Below are positions 6,939 to 15,894 of a stretch of DNA of 23,970 nucleotides, in pieces. Source of the DNA: Bacteroidota bacterium (GTDB taxonomy: Bacteria; Bacteroidota; Bacteroidia; Chitinophagales; Chitinophagaceae); assembly GCA_023412975.1 (NCBI GenBank), contig JAEZRB010000270.1, positions 1 through 23,970 of the forward strand, given 5' to 3'. How positions within the stretch are numbered: the stretch's first letter is position 1; each line of letters opens with the position of its first letter. The position numbers were made by a program, and so were the translations under genes. The notes below the pieces were generated by a model that did no database searches, was not told the origin of the DNA, and saw nothing but the letters and a program-made list of their open reading frames with translations.

Positions 6939-8219
6939 ATGTCGATCGCAAAAGAAATTTTATCCGTGATATTGGGTGGTGGTGCTGGCTCGCGTTTATA
7001 TCCCCTTACAGCAAGCCGTTCGAAACCCGCTGTGCCGATCGCGGGTAAATACCGACTGGTTGATATACCGATCTCCAACTGCATGAACTCCGGCATCAAC
7101 CGCATGTTTGTACTTACACAGTTCAATTCGGCATCCCTTAACAGGCATATCAAGAATACCTATCACTTCAGTGCGTTCAGTTCAGCTTTTGTCGACATCC
7201 TTGCTGCAGAACAAACACCCGACAACCCGGCCTGGTACCAGGGCACTGCCGATGCCGTCCGTCAAAGTCTCAGGCATATCGCTCCTTTTGAAAGTGAATA
7301 CGTCCTGATCCTCTCGGGCGATCAGCTTTACCAGATGGATTTCCAGGAAATGCTCGACAACCACAAGAAGACCGGCGCAGATATCTCTATCGCCACCATA
7401 CCCGTGGGCGACCGGGAAGCACCAGAATTTGGTATCCTGAAAAAAGATGATACTGGACTTATCACTTCATTTATTGAAAAACCTGCAAGAGATATACTTG
7501 GCGACTGGGCAAGCGATACTGGTGAGGAAATGCAAAAAGCCGGACGCAAATATCTTGCATCGATGGGTATTTATATTTTTAACAGGCAACTGTTGTTCGA
7601 CTACCTGCTCAATAATTACCTGGATGCCGCGGATTTCGGCAAAGAAATCATTCCGCAGTCCATCGACAAATGCAAGGTTGCCAGCTACCAGTACGATGGC
7701 TATTGGACGGATATTGGTAATATTTATTCATTCTTTGAAGCCAACCTTGGTCTGACAGCCGACCTGCCCGATTTCAATCTATTTGATAATAACCGCGCCA
7801 TTTATACACGTGCCCGTATGTTACCGCCGGCAAAAGTTAGTGGTACGACACTGGAGAAAACCGTGATCGCCGAAGGCTCGATCATTAATGCATCCAGGAT
7901 GGATACCTGTGTAGTTGGGATTCGATCCCGGGTAGGTCATGGCTCAACCGTAAAAAATACCTATATCATGGGTAGCGATTATTACGAAACGCTGACCGAT
8001 ATTGAAAAAGATAAGATGCAGGGAATCCCGCTGCTGGGTATAGGCAATCGTTGCTATATTAATAATGCCATTGTTGACAAAAACTGCCGCATCGGCGACG
8101 ATGTGCGCATCAATGGCGGCACACACCTTGAGAATACAGACCAGCCGCTTTATACCATTAAGGATGGAATTGTTGTAATTAAAAAAGGAGCCATTATTCC
8201 AAACGGATTCGTGATCTGA
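6939..8219 (+). CDS. glgC: Glucose-1-phosphate adenylyltransferase
   Basis: GlgC makes ADP-glucose from glucose-1-phosphate and ATP, the committed step of bacterial glycogen synthesis, in the cytoplasm. The 426-aa product begins at the ATG at 6939; a TTG two codons upstream is less likely. It shows the nucleotidyltransferase loop GGGAGSRLYPLT at 13-24, SKPAVPIAGKYRLVDIPISNC at about 28-48 (the conserved effector/substrate region), WYQGTADAVRQ, the FIEKP glucose-1-phosphate lysine motif, and SMGIYIF. From about residue 290 the hexapeptide-like stretches (IAEGSIINASRMDTCVVGIRS, VDKNCRIGDDVRING) form the left-handed beta-helix domain used for tetramerisation and allostery. It follows glgA and precedes the disaccharide permease. 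Very confident. Confidence 0.96.
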   Translation: MSIAKEILSVILGGGAGSRLYPLTASRSKPAVPIAGKYRLVDIPISNCMNSGINRMFVLTQFNSASLNRHIKNTYHFSAFSSAFVDILAAEQTPDNPAWYQGTADAVRQSLRHIAPFESEYVLILSGDQLYQMDFQEMLDNHKKTGADISIATIPVGDREAPEFGILKKDDTGLITSFIEKPARDILGDWASDTGEEMQKAGRKYLASMGIYIFNRQLLFDYLLNNYLDAADFGKEIIPQSIDKCKVASYQYDGYWTDIGNIYSFFEANLGLTADLPDFNLFDNNRAIYTRARMLPPAKVSGTTLEKTVIAEGSIINASRMDTCVVGIRSRVGHGSTVKNTYIMGSDYYETLTDIEKDKMQGIPLLGIGNRCYINNAIVDKNCRIGDDVRINGGTHLENTDQPLYTIKDGIVVIKKGAIIPNGFVI

Positions 8220-8302
8220 CCCGATTGTCTGGGGATAGGGAATTGAGGGCGGGACGTCAATATTTTACATGATGCATGATAATACGCTCCACCAAATACC
8301 TA

Positions 8303-8320
8303 ACCCGATAGCTATCGGGT
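8303..8320. repeat. Perfect 18-base palindrome between glgC and the permease gene
   Basis: ACCCGATAGCTATCGGGT is its own reverse complement. It sits in a 184-base gap rich in low-complexity sequence and is not followed by a T-tract. From general familiarity, similar CCGATAGCTATCGG palindromes recur between genes in Bacteroidota. It may be a REP-like element or RNA stem. Only one copy occurs in this window. Confidence 0.5.
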
Positions 8321-8403
8321 CCTAAATCCACGATTCCAAAATGTGTATTTATTACATATTATAACTAACTTCCCTCCCAATTGCTTACCAATACTGACTG
8401 CTT

Positions 8404-9918
8404 ATGTCAACTGCATTTACGGGACAAAAGCCCTCCCTTAGCCTTAGCCAGATCATCAATATGAGCGTAGGCTTTTTCGGGATCCAGTTTGCTTTTGGTT
8501 TACAAAACGCCAATGTGAGCAGGATTTTCCAGACCCTCGGCGCAAAAATTGAATCTATCCCCATACTTTGGATCGCCGCACCTTTGACCGGGCTGCTCAT
8601 CCAGCCGATCATCGGCCACTTCAGCGATAAAACCTGGTTGGGTAAACTTGGAAGGAGAAGACCTTATTTTTTACTGGGTTCCATTTTCGCCGCGATGGCC
8701 CTTTTTATTTTTCCCAATGTGCATGTGCTGTGGATGGCTGCGCTGATGCTTTGGGTTCTTGACGCGTCGATCAATGTGGCCATGGAACCCTTCCGTGCGT
8801 TTGTGGGCGATATGTTGCCTGATGAACAACGCACAGCCGGGTTTGCCATGCAAAGTTTTTTCATTGGTACAGGTGCTGTGATCTCATCACTGTTGCCGTA
8901 CATACTCACCCGTTTTGGTGTTTCGAATGAAGCAGCGCCAGGTGTAATTCCGGATTCAGTTAAAATTTCATTCTATACTGGTGCTATCGTTTTTATTGTT
9001 GCCATTGGCTATACCGTCCTCAGTACACGGGAGTATTCCCCGGCACAACTTCGATCCTTTGGCGCTTTAGAAGAACATGATGACGAAGTGATTATTCAAA
9101 CACCGTTTTCAAAGTTTAGGAAAATGGGACTGCGGTGGCTACTGATTGGTTTGGCACTTTCACTGGCTTTGTATTTCAATAATGAATATTCAGACAAGAA
9201 ACTTGAGAATGAACTGTATGTACTAACGCTTGGACTGGCGGCATTTGGCATTTTTCAATTAGTCTCTGCATTTTTACTTCGCTATGGAAAAAAGAATGCA
9301 CTGGTTGAAATAATGGATGACCTCAACCACCTGCCTGTGACGATGAAAAAACTGGCGGTGATACAATTCTTCAGCTGGTTCGCACTTTTCTCTATGTGGA
9401 TATATACCACACCTGCACTGGCACAGCATCTTTACAATACTGAGGATGCCAGTTCCGATGCCTACAATAAAATGGGCAACTGGGTGGGTGTTTTGTTTGC
9501 ATGGTACAATGGATTTGCCGCTTTCTTTGCATTCCTGTTGCCAGTGCTGGCGAAAAAATATTCAAGGCCGATCACACATATGATCGCTTTGATTGCAGGT
9601 GGCCTGGGACTGATATCATTTTATTTTTTTAAAAATGAAAACTACCTGGTCATTAGCATGGCAGGTATCGGCTTTGCATGGGCGAGTATCCTGGCAATGC
9701 CTTATGCGATCCTGACACGTTCCTTAAAGCAGAAAAAGATGGGCGTGTACATGGGCATCTTCAACTTCTTTATCGTGTTGCCCCAGATCCTGGCAGCTAC
9801 ACTGCTTGGGATATTTACAAAAGGCCTGTTTTCAGGCAATGCCATTTTCACCATCGTGGTTGGCGGGTGCTCAATGCTGGTAGCCGCATTTTTATCTATG
9901 CGTTTAAAAGAAAAATAA
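8404..9918 (+). CDS. Maltose/sucrose-type permease (SLC45/GPH-like MFS)
   Basis: The 504-aa product is a predicted 12-span inner-membrane permease. Hallmarks of the SLC45-like glycoside symporter group are visible: PLTGLLIQPIIGHFSD at about 60-75, the cytoplasmic GRRRPYFLLGS at 83-93, and DASINVAMEPFRAFVGDMLPDEQRT in the fourth span region. These proteins usually import disaccharides such as maltose or sucrose with protons. The stop is only 3 bases before the start of the secreted cyclomaltodextrinase-like gene, so the two are almost surely co-transcribed: the hydrolase would release maltose or small maltodextrins and this permease would take them in. The substrate is inferred from that pairing. 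There is no RBS of note; the start ATG gives the expected short cytoplasmic N-terminus. Confidence 0.88.
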   Translation: MSTAFTGQKPSLSLSQIINMSVGFFGIQFAFGLQNANVSRIFQTLGAKIESIPILWIAAPLTGLLIQPIIGHFSDKTWLGKLGRRRPYFLLGSIFAAMALFIFPNVHVLWMAALMLWVLDASINVAMEPFRAFVGDMLPDEQRTAGFAMQSFFIGTGAVISSLLPYILTRFGVSNEAAPGVIPDSVKISFYTGAIVFIVAIGYTVLSTREYSPAQLRSFGALEEHDDEVIIQTPFSKFRKMGLRWLLIGLALSLALYFNNEYSDKKLENELYVLTLGLAAFGIFQLVSAFLLRYGKKNALVEIMDDLNHLPVTMKKLAVIQFFSWFALFSMWIYTTPALAQHLYNTEDASSDAYNKMGNWVGVLFAWYNGFAAFFAFLLPVLAKKYSRPITHMIALIAGGLGLISFYFFKNENYLVISMAGIGFAWASILAMPYAILTRSLKQKKMGVYMGIFNFFIVLPQILAATLLGIFTKGLFSGNAIFTIVVGGCSMLVAAFLSMRLKEK

Positions 9919-9921
9919 CTC

Positions 9922-11814
9922 ATGAAACATATATTCCGACTGCAGGTTGTTATTGCCGTATTATTTTTTTCAGGCATTTCGGCGCAAACTATGGTTTATC
10001 CCACGTACTGGTGGACAGGTATGAAGGAATCAAAACTTCAGTTGATGGTGCGGGGTGAAAATATTGCCGGCAAAATTCCCATGTACAAACTATCTGCCGC
10101 AGGTATGAAACTGGCCGATGGTATAACGCTTAAATCGATCGACCGGGTCGAGAACCCCAATTATGTCTTTCTGAACCTGGTGATCGACAAGAATGCAAAG
10201 CCGGGTAAAAAAACATTTAGTTTTGGCCCGCCTTCCAATAATATAAAGATCCCCTACGAACTTAAATCACGAAGCAATGAAAATGGGAAGACCAGGGTAC
10301 AGGGTGTTACGGCAAAAGATTTTGTTTACCTGATCATGCCTGATCGTTTTGCAAATGGTGATCCGTCTAATGATATCGTAAAAGGTTATCGAGATGAAAC
10401 CAGTAACCGCGCCGATAAATTTTCAAGGCACGGTGGCGATTTTAAAGGGATTACCGATCACCTGGATTATTTCAACGAACTGGGGGTTACCACGTTCTGG
10501 CTAACGCCAGTGATCGAGAATGATATGCCACTGATGGAAGAATGGGGTAACAGGGTGGCAGGATATCATGGTTATTGGTTTACGGATCATTACCAGGTTG
10601 ATAAACGACTCGGTGGCAACGAGGGCTATAAGGAGTTCTGTAATACACTTCACCGCAACGGGATGAAAGTGATACAGGACGCCGTATATAATCATGTCGG
10701 CAATTACCACTGGTTTGTATTGGATCCGCCGATGAAAGACTGGCTCAATCAATGGCCGCAGTTCCAGGGACCCAATCATAGGGAAGAAGTGTTTTTTGAT
10801 CCCTATGCATCGAACCATGATAAAAAATTAATGACAGATGGATGGTTTACGCCGCATTTACCCGACCTCAACCAGCGCAATCCGTTCATGGCTAAATTTC
10901 TCATCCAGCATGCGATTTGGACAACCGAAGAATTTGGCATCGATGGCTGGCGCGTTGATACCTATAAATATTGCGACGAGCAGTTTATGAACGACATGAA
11001 CACAGCCCTGAAAAAGGAATTTCCCAAACTCACCATCTTCGGCGAATCCTGGGTGAACACCATCACCGCCAATGCATATTTCACTCAGAACAATATCAAT
11101 TCACCCTTCAGGCACAATGCAGAAGGTATGCTCGATTTCCAGGTTTGCTTTGCCATGCTGGGTGGTATGAACGAAAAACTCGACTGGATGACTGGTGTGA
11201 ACAAAATATACACCACGCTTGCACAGGATGTATTGTATAAAAATCCGATGAACAATTGCATCTTCCTCGACAATCATGATATGGACCGGGTGTTTTCGGT
11301 GGTTGATGAGGACTGGAGCAAACTGAAAATGGGTATCAATTGGCTTTTTACGCTAAGAGGTATCCCTCAACTTTATTACGGCACCGAGGTTTTAATGAAA
11401 AATAAAAAGATTAATACTGATGCTACCGTGCGTGAAGATTTTCCTGGTGGCTGGAAAGAGGATAGCGTGTCCAGATTTGTCAAAGCAGGGAGAACAGAAC
11501 AGCAGGATGAGGTGTTTAACTACGTAAGCAAGCTTGCGCATTTCCGCAAAAAATCCTCAGCCATCACTGCCGGCAACACCATGCAGTATATTCCTAAGGA
11601 CGGGCTCTATATTTATTTCCGTTATGATGCCCATCAAACCGTGATGGTAGTGACAAATGGAGGCGATAAAAATGCAAAACCAGACTGGAGCACATACGAA
11701 GAAAGAGTCAAAGGATTCTCCACGCTCAAAGAAGTAGTTTCTGGAAAAACGATAACATTAGCCGACCTGGAATTGAAACCCAAAGAAAGTTTCGTCTTTG
11801 AACTAGTCAAATAG
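9922..11814 (+). CDS. Secreted cyclomaltodextrinase/neopullulanase-like GH13 enzyme
   Basis: This 630-aa product hydrolyses alpha-1,4-glucans, likely cyclodextrins or maltodextrins. A signal peptide ends at ISAQ (residue 22), so it acts in the periplasm or outer envelope. Residues about 23-115 (TMVYPTYWWTGMKESKLQLMVRG) match the N-terminal immunoglobulin-like domain of Bacteroidota cyclomaltodextrinases (Cyc-maltodext_N). The GH13 barrel follows, with region I DAVYNHVG (D253, H258), region II GWRVDTYKY with nucleophile D346, region III GES with acid/base E375, and region IV FLDNHDMD with stabiliser D453. About 80 C-terminal residues look like the beta-sandwich Cyc-maltodext_C. All catalytic residues are present. 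The gene starts 3 bases after the permease stop. Preference among pullulan, cyclodextrin and starch oligomers cannot be told from sequence. Confidence 0.93.
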   Translation: MKHIFRLQVVIAVLFFSGISAQTMVYPTYWWTGMKESKLQLMVRGENIAGKIPMYKLSAAGMKLADGITLKSIDRVENPNYVFLNLVIDKNAKPGKKTFSFGPPSNNIKIPYELKSRSNENGKTRVQGVTAKDFVYLIMPDRFANGDPSNDIVKGYRDETSNRADKFSRHGGDFKGITDHLDYFNELGVTTFWLTPVIENDMPLMEEWGNRVAGYHGYWFTDHYQVDKRLGGNEGYKEFCNTLHRNGMKVIQDAVYNHVGNYHWFVLDPPMKDWLNQWPQFQGPNHREEVFFDPYASNHDKKLMTDGWFTPHLPDLNQRNPFMAKFLIQHAIWTTEEFGIDGWRVDTYKYCDEQFMNDMNTALKKEFPKLTIFGESWVNTITANAYFTQNNINSPFRHNAEGMLDFQVCFAMLGGMNEKLDWMTGVNKIYTTLAQDVLYKNPMNNCIFLDNHDMDRVFSVVDEDWSKLKMGINWLFTLRGIPQLYYGTEVLMKNKKINTDATVREDFPGGWKEDSVSRFVKAGRTEQQDEVFNYVSKLAHFRKKSSAITAGNTMQYIPKDGLYIYFRYDAHQTVMVVTNGGDKNAKPDWSTYEERVKGFSTLKEVVSGKTITLADLELKPKESFVFELVK

Positions 11815-11832
11815 ATTTGGGAAATCCCAAAT
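11815..11832 (+). terminator. Weak hairpin directly after the cyclomaltodextrinase stop codon
   Basis: ATTTGGG, loop AAAT, CCCAAAT forms a perfect 7-bp stem beginning at the base after the stop codon. The following TACTAATTCC is not a good T-tract, so termination strength is doubtful. Confidence 0.35.
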
Positions 11833-11837
11833 TACTA

Positions 11838-12151
11838 ATTCCTAATCATTGCTGTCCGGAATAAAATCGTGGATAGTCGTCAGAACCTTTGACCCGCGCG
11901 ACATTTATGACTTTTACATTTACAGGGGCTTTGCTTTATTTTTCCTGGAGACTCTTACTTTTGCTAGCCGTAGTTGAAATATATCGATGTGTCAGGATAC
12001 CACAGCGCACACTGCGGACACAGCGAAGTATTCGCATCAGGTCCTGTTCTACGTAGCAGATTTTATCACAAAAACGGCTATCGCTGTGCTCACCGTGCCC
12101 GCCGTGGTTTATAGTACTCCAGAGTTCCCCGGACAATAATGATTCCTAATC
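11838..12151. mobile_element. MITE-like non-coding element with inverted ends and flanking direct repeats
   Basis: This fills the 351-base gap between two convergent genes. The ends are imperfect inverted repeats: AATCATTGCTGTCCGG on the left (11844-11859) and, read on the minus strand, AATCATTATTGTCCGG on the right (12145-12130), matching at 14 of 16 positions. Outside or overlapping them a 10-base direct repeat ATTCCTAATC occurs at 11838-11847 and 12142-12151, like a target-site duplication. No transposase is encoded; the best frame inside (minus strand, 12136-11936) is repeat-derived. The structure suggests a non-autonomous element or IS remnant. A caveat is that ATTCCTAATC resembles local low-complexity sequence, so the direct repeat could be coincidental. 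Confidence 0.5.
11997..12110. repeat. Inverted pair of CTGTG/GTGG-rich repeat arms inside the element
   Basis: The left arm (about 11997-12028), read on the minus strand, gives CGCTGTGTCCGCAGTGTGCG then CTGTGGTA. The right arm (12081-12110) gives CGCTGTGCTCACCGTGCCCG then CCGTGGTTT on the plus strand. They are imperfect copies facing each other across about 50 bases. This is the widespread class of short intergenic repeats whose reverse translation reads NHGGHGEH. Confidence 0.5.
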
Positions 12152-12165
12152 CCCGATCCCTGCAC

Positions 12166-12903
12166 CTAAAGCGACATACTCCAAAGCGCCTGCTGCCCAA
12201 ACCGGCCCCAGTCCTTTGTGGCTTTCTCAGCATCTTTACGAATAGCTACAAGATCTTTTTTCTTTCCCCGGGTAGGTGGTGTGATCTGCCGTACATCCAC
12301 ACCGGCTACCTGCAGTTTGGTGGCGATATAGCTGGTATACATCCGTGGAATGGTAATCCCCAGTATCATACCAGGCAGACCGCTGATGCCCATGGGGCCG
12401 CCGCTGATGGTTATCTCATCTGTGTAAAAAGCAAAAACATAAACACTGTCGAATATAATGCCGGTTGCTTTTCGGCAGTTGAACCCGGCGATCTCGCGGG
12501 TTTCTGTAGGCGTTAATTTCCATTCTATATTCATCAGCGCGCCGGTGAGCAGGTAATTATCGCCCAGGATGAAACGGTAATTGCTAAAATTCCCGGTAGC
12601 ATAGTCATTATACCAGACCTCATCTTCCGGGTTGCTCATACCAAAGCCGCGAGGCAAACGGCTTTTTTCATCATAACGGTCAAATTTATAGATCGATTTA
12701 TTATCATTAAATATATACTGATAATAGGTAGTTGTGAATTGAGGTATTTTGTCCTTGAACATTTCAGCCCATATACCTTCATCACCTATGACCTTATGAT
12801 TATTTGTTCTTACTTCAAACTCTATCGCGCCAGTGCTGACAAACTGCTGGGCGTTTGCCGAAAGAAAAAATCCACTTACGATTATTAACAATATAGATCG
12901 CAT
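12166..12903 (-). CDS. GLPGLI family exported protein
   Basis: The 245-aa product has a signal peptide (MRSILLIIVSGFFLSANAQ) and so acts outside the cytoplasm. The family signature appears as GLPGMI at 175-180 within SGGPMGISGLPGMILG. The preceding EIAGFNCRKATG (about 138-148) and VYVFAFYTDEI (154-164) are also typical of this Bacteroidota-restricted family. Its biochemical role is not established. It begins 20 bases after the stop of the barrel protein on the same strand, and such pairs are common in Bacteroidota, suggesting a joint role in outer-membrane receptor function. The start gives a proper signal peptide with no upstream room. The family call is confident; function is unknown. Confidence 0.9.
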   Translation of the reverse strand: MRSILLIIVSGFFLSANAQQFVSTGAIEFEVRTNNHKVIGDEGIWAEMFKDKIPQFTTTYYQYIFNDNKSIYKFDRYDEKSRLPRGFGMSNPEDEVWYNDYATGNFSNYRFILGDNYLLTGALMNIEWKLTPTETREIAGFNCRKATGIIFDSVYVFAFYTDEITISGGPMGISGLPGMILGITIPRMYTSYIATKLQVAGVDVRQITPPTRGKKKDLVAIRKDAEKATKDWGRFGQQALWSMSL

Positions 12904-12923
12904 AATGCAGAATTTTAAATTGA

Positions 12924-15716
12924 TCAGAATGATGCGGGTTTCCCGTTTTTAGAAATATTCCAGGTCACGGTAAACAACCAGTAGCGCTTAAGCGTGTTGA
13001 AATACGATTCCGTAAAGCTATAGCTGTTAAAGCTTCGGTTGTAACCACGATTTTGGTTGAGAATATCATACACCCCGAGTCGGAGTTCCAATTCATTTTT
13101 CATCACGCGCTTTGTGATATAAGAATTCCAGTTTGTGAAATTGTTATTTGCTGGGAAACGTGGATCTTTCTGGCGCCCTTCAAAATTGATATCGGTACCC
13201 AATTCCAGTTTCCACGGCAGGGTCACGCTGCCGCTGGCCCAGCCAGTAAGTTGCCAGTATTCGGCATTAGCGGCGGAATTGACTGAAGCTTTACTGGTAT
13301 GCCAGCCAAAGTTGGGGCTTACATAAAACTCGTACTTATCTTTTACATATTGTCTAAAGGTCACCCGCATACCATAGGAACGGGTATCGGTAATATTCTT
13401 AACAGGCTGATTGGTCTTAGCGTCGCTGACAAAATCCACATTGCGGTTGAAGTTAGCGTTGGGTCCAAAACCGACCCTCCATTTGGTATCGGGAATTTTA
13501 AAACCATAGTCCAGGTTGATATTTCCCGAATACACACCATCCACATTCACGGTTTGGTAAATACGACGACCCACGCTGTCGATTGTACTCGATTGTGAGA
13601 ATGCATTTTGCGTAAAGGTAAAATAGGTATTCATCCAGATATTCCGTTCTTTCAAAGCATTCCAGTTGCTATAGTTCAAGCTGACCGAATGCCGGAAAGC
13701 CTGGTCAAGCCCGGGATTCCCGATATAAATATTCAAAGGATCGGTATTGACGCGGATGGGCTGCAATTGTTCGAGCGAAGGTGCCGTTGTTGATCCGTTA
13801 TAATTGAAACGGATATTCTCACTGGGCTTCAGCTTATACGTAAGATTAGCTCTCGGGAAGAAATTGATATAGTCATAACTGTATTTCTGCTGATCGGTGA
13901 TATTCTTTTGTACGAAATGACTAAAGGCAACCGAGCTACCAAAGGAATAGGTAAGCTTTTTCTTGTTGATACGGAAGTTTAACCCGGGCGTATTAATAAG
14001 CCGGTTGAACTCAAAAGCATTACTCAATGAGTCAATGCGCTCTGTGTATTTACCCGAACCGTCATTTTCATTGGTGATGCGCTCGTTACTATTGGCATTT
14101 ACGCTTAACGCATAGCTAAGCTCAAGGTAGATATCTTTTGCCAGGGGTTCAGTGTAAGCAATTTTGGTACTGAAATTTTTCGTTTCGTTGTTGCGGATAT
14201 TTTGCTGATCCAATGTATCTCTATAATCGATCAAACCTTTACTGTAGTAGTTGTTCAATGAATAAAGCAGCCCGTCATTCTTTGAACGGTTCCAGCCAAA
14301 TTCAGTATTGATCGATAGGGTGCGTGATACCTTTTTAAACTTATGACGCCAGAGCAAGGTAGAGGTGATAGCATCATTTACGGCATCATTACTGGTATTC
14401 CGTCTGCTATTGTTGATGGAATCCATCTGATCGTTGAACGCTTCTGTATAATAATTATTCCTTGTCAGGGTTTTATTCTCATTAGCCCTTGTCGTCCATT
14501 TCAGAGTATTGCTAGAATCAATTGTGGTTTCAAGCGTGAGATTAAATGAATGTTTGTGGGTGGATGAATAATTATCACTGGTGCTGTTGTTAGACCAGCT
14601 TGTATCAGGCAAAAAGGTTTGCGAGAAAGTACGGGTCACACCCGGAGCATTCACTTTTATGAATTTGTAACCGGCATTCAGGCTTTGCTTATTGTTATTA
14701 AACTTATTGCTGTAATGCATCCCTCCATTCCAGTTGCGGGGGATACCTTTGCTCCCGCCATAGTAATTATCTTCACCGCCATTCCACATCATATACATAC
14801 CTCCGTCGTCGGTGATCCCTGTTTCAACACCTTCCATACCTCCTCCATAATTATTGGCATCCTCCCAGTTGAGATTGGTACGCCCCGTATTACTCATGAT
14901 GCCATAAGTGGCGATTTTTCGTTTCCCCTTAAAGGCATTTAGCATGATGGAATTGTCGTACTTATCCTTGAGTCCGCCACCAGCTTCTACCTTGCCGAAA
15001 TAGCCTTTCTTTTTGTCCTCTTTTAATTTCAAATTAATCGTTCGGTCCTTAACGCCATCATCAATGCCCGTAAACTCGGCCTGATCGCTTTTTTTGTCAA
15101 ATACTTCCACTTCTTTCACAATATCCGCCCGCAGGTTTTTGGTAGCAATGCCGGGATCTGAACCAAAAAATTCCTCCCCGTCTACCAGTACCTTGGTCAC
15201 TTTTTCACCCATGGCTGTGATCTTACCATCTTTATCAACCTGGATGCCCGGCAGGCGACGTAGTAGTTCCTCCACATTCGCGCCTTCCCTTACCTTAAAG
15301 CTATCGGCTGTATAGACCGTTGTATCACCTTTGATCCGAATAGGTGATCCGCTTTTGATGATCACTTCGGCCAGCAACTTACTCTTGGGTATCATATTGA
15401 TCGTACCCAGGTCGGTATCTGCGTTGCTTTTCACAGAAATCTTATCAAAATAATCACCCAGGTACGGGTGTGTGATCATGATGAGGTATTCACCCTCCTT
15501 AACATTGGGAATTGAAAACTTTCCGGCTTTATCCGCGCGATCAAACTTCACCAGGACTGAGTCTTCTACCCGAAGAAGAGATATTACCGTATGCTGAAGA
15601 TTTTTATGATCGGTATTATCGACGACTATGCCTTTTACCGAACTGCTCTGAGCTATAGCGAAATGTACAAATAGGGATAGGAAAAAGGTTAGAGTCAGTC
15701 TGGTTTGCTTTCTCAT
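12924..15716 (-). CDS. TonB-dependent-receptor-like outer membrane barrel protein
   Basis: This 930-aa product has a signal peptide ending at FAIAQ (23), then a CarboxypepD_reg-like domain (about 25-110; SSSVKGIVVDNTDHKNLQHT, DKAGKFSIPNVKEGEYLI). A plug-like region follows (about 112-225; GDTTVYTADSFKVREGANVEELLRRLPGIQVDKDGKI, VLVDGEEFFGSD), then a long barrel region rich in Asn, Tyr and aromatic residues. It ends in Phe, as usual for barrel proteins. It fits the OMP_b-brl_3-type outer membrane receptors of Bacteroidota. No SusD partner is adjacent; instead the GLPGLI gene follows. The ligand is unknown. Its location inside the glucan cluster could mean a maltodextrin-linked role, but the opposite orientation weakens that. 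Confidence 0.9.
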   Translation of the reverse strand: MRKQTRLTLTFFLSLFVHFAIAQSSSVKGIVVDNTDHKNLQHTVISLLRVEDSVLVKFDRADKAGKFSIPNVKEGEYLIMITHPYLGDYFDKISVKSNADTDLGTINMIPKSKLLAEVIIKSGSPIRIKGDTTVYTADSFKVREGANVEELLRRLPGIQVDKDGKITAMGEKVTKVLVDGEEFFGSDPGIATKNLRADIVKEVEVFDKKSDQAEFTGIDDGVKDRTINLKLKEDKKKGYFGKVEAGGGLKDKYDNSIMLNAFKGKRKIATYGIMSNTGRTNLNWEDANNYGGGMEGVETGITDDGGMYMMWNGGEDNYYGGSKGIPRNWNGGMHYSNKFNNNKQSLNAGYKFIKVNAPGVTRTFSQTFLPDTSWSNNSTSDNYSSTHKHSFNLTLETTIDSSNTLKWTTRANENKTLTRNNYYTEAFNDQMDSINNSRRNTSNDAVNDAITSTLLWRHKFKKVSRTLSINTEFGWNRSKNDGLLYSLNNYYSKGLIDYRDTLDQQNIRNNETKNFSTKIAYTEPLAKDIYLELSYALSVNANSNERITNENDGSGKYTERIDSLSNAFEFNRLINTPGLNFRINKKKLTYSFGSSVAFSHFVQKNITDQQKYSYDYINFFPRANLTYKLKPSENIRFNYNGSTTAPSLEQLQPIRVNTDPLNIYIGNPGLDQAFRHSVSLNYSNWNALKERNIWMNTYFTFTQNAFSQSSTIDSVGRRIYQTVNVDGVYSGNINLDYGFKIPDTKWRVGFGPNANFNRNVDFVSDAKTNQPVKNITDTRSYGMRVTFRQYVKDKYEFYVSPNFGWHTSKASVNSAANAEYWQLTGWASGSVTLPWKLELGTDINFEGRQKDPRFPANNNFTNWNSYITKRVMKNELELRLGVYDILNQNRGYNRSFNSYSFTESYFNTLKRYWLFTVTWNISKNGKPASF

Positions 15717-15894
15717 GGTGGTTTGGTATAAAATGTAAGGTAGGTCGCCGCTCTGATACTATTACCCTCATTTACATAGACGGATCAAAAATGCTGATTT
15801 ACGGTCGCTTATAGATTATATCAACGATTAAGCCGTGTTAATATTTCACTAAAAAGGCGTAAGTTGTATCAGACGCGCAGTAAAAACACCGACC

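Noticed and set aside
9678..10058. 126-residue plus-strand frame across the permease/cyclomaltodextrinase junction
   Set aside because: It overlaps two well-supported genes in a different frame and shows no domain.
11936..12136. 66-residue minus-strand frame containing NHGGHGEH
   Set aside because: This is the translation of a known type of intergenic repeat, not a protein gene.
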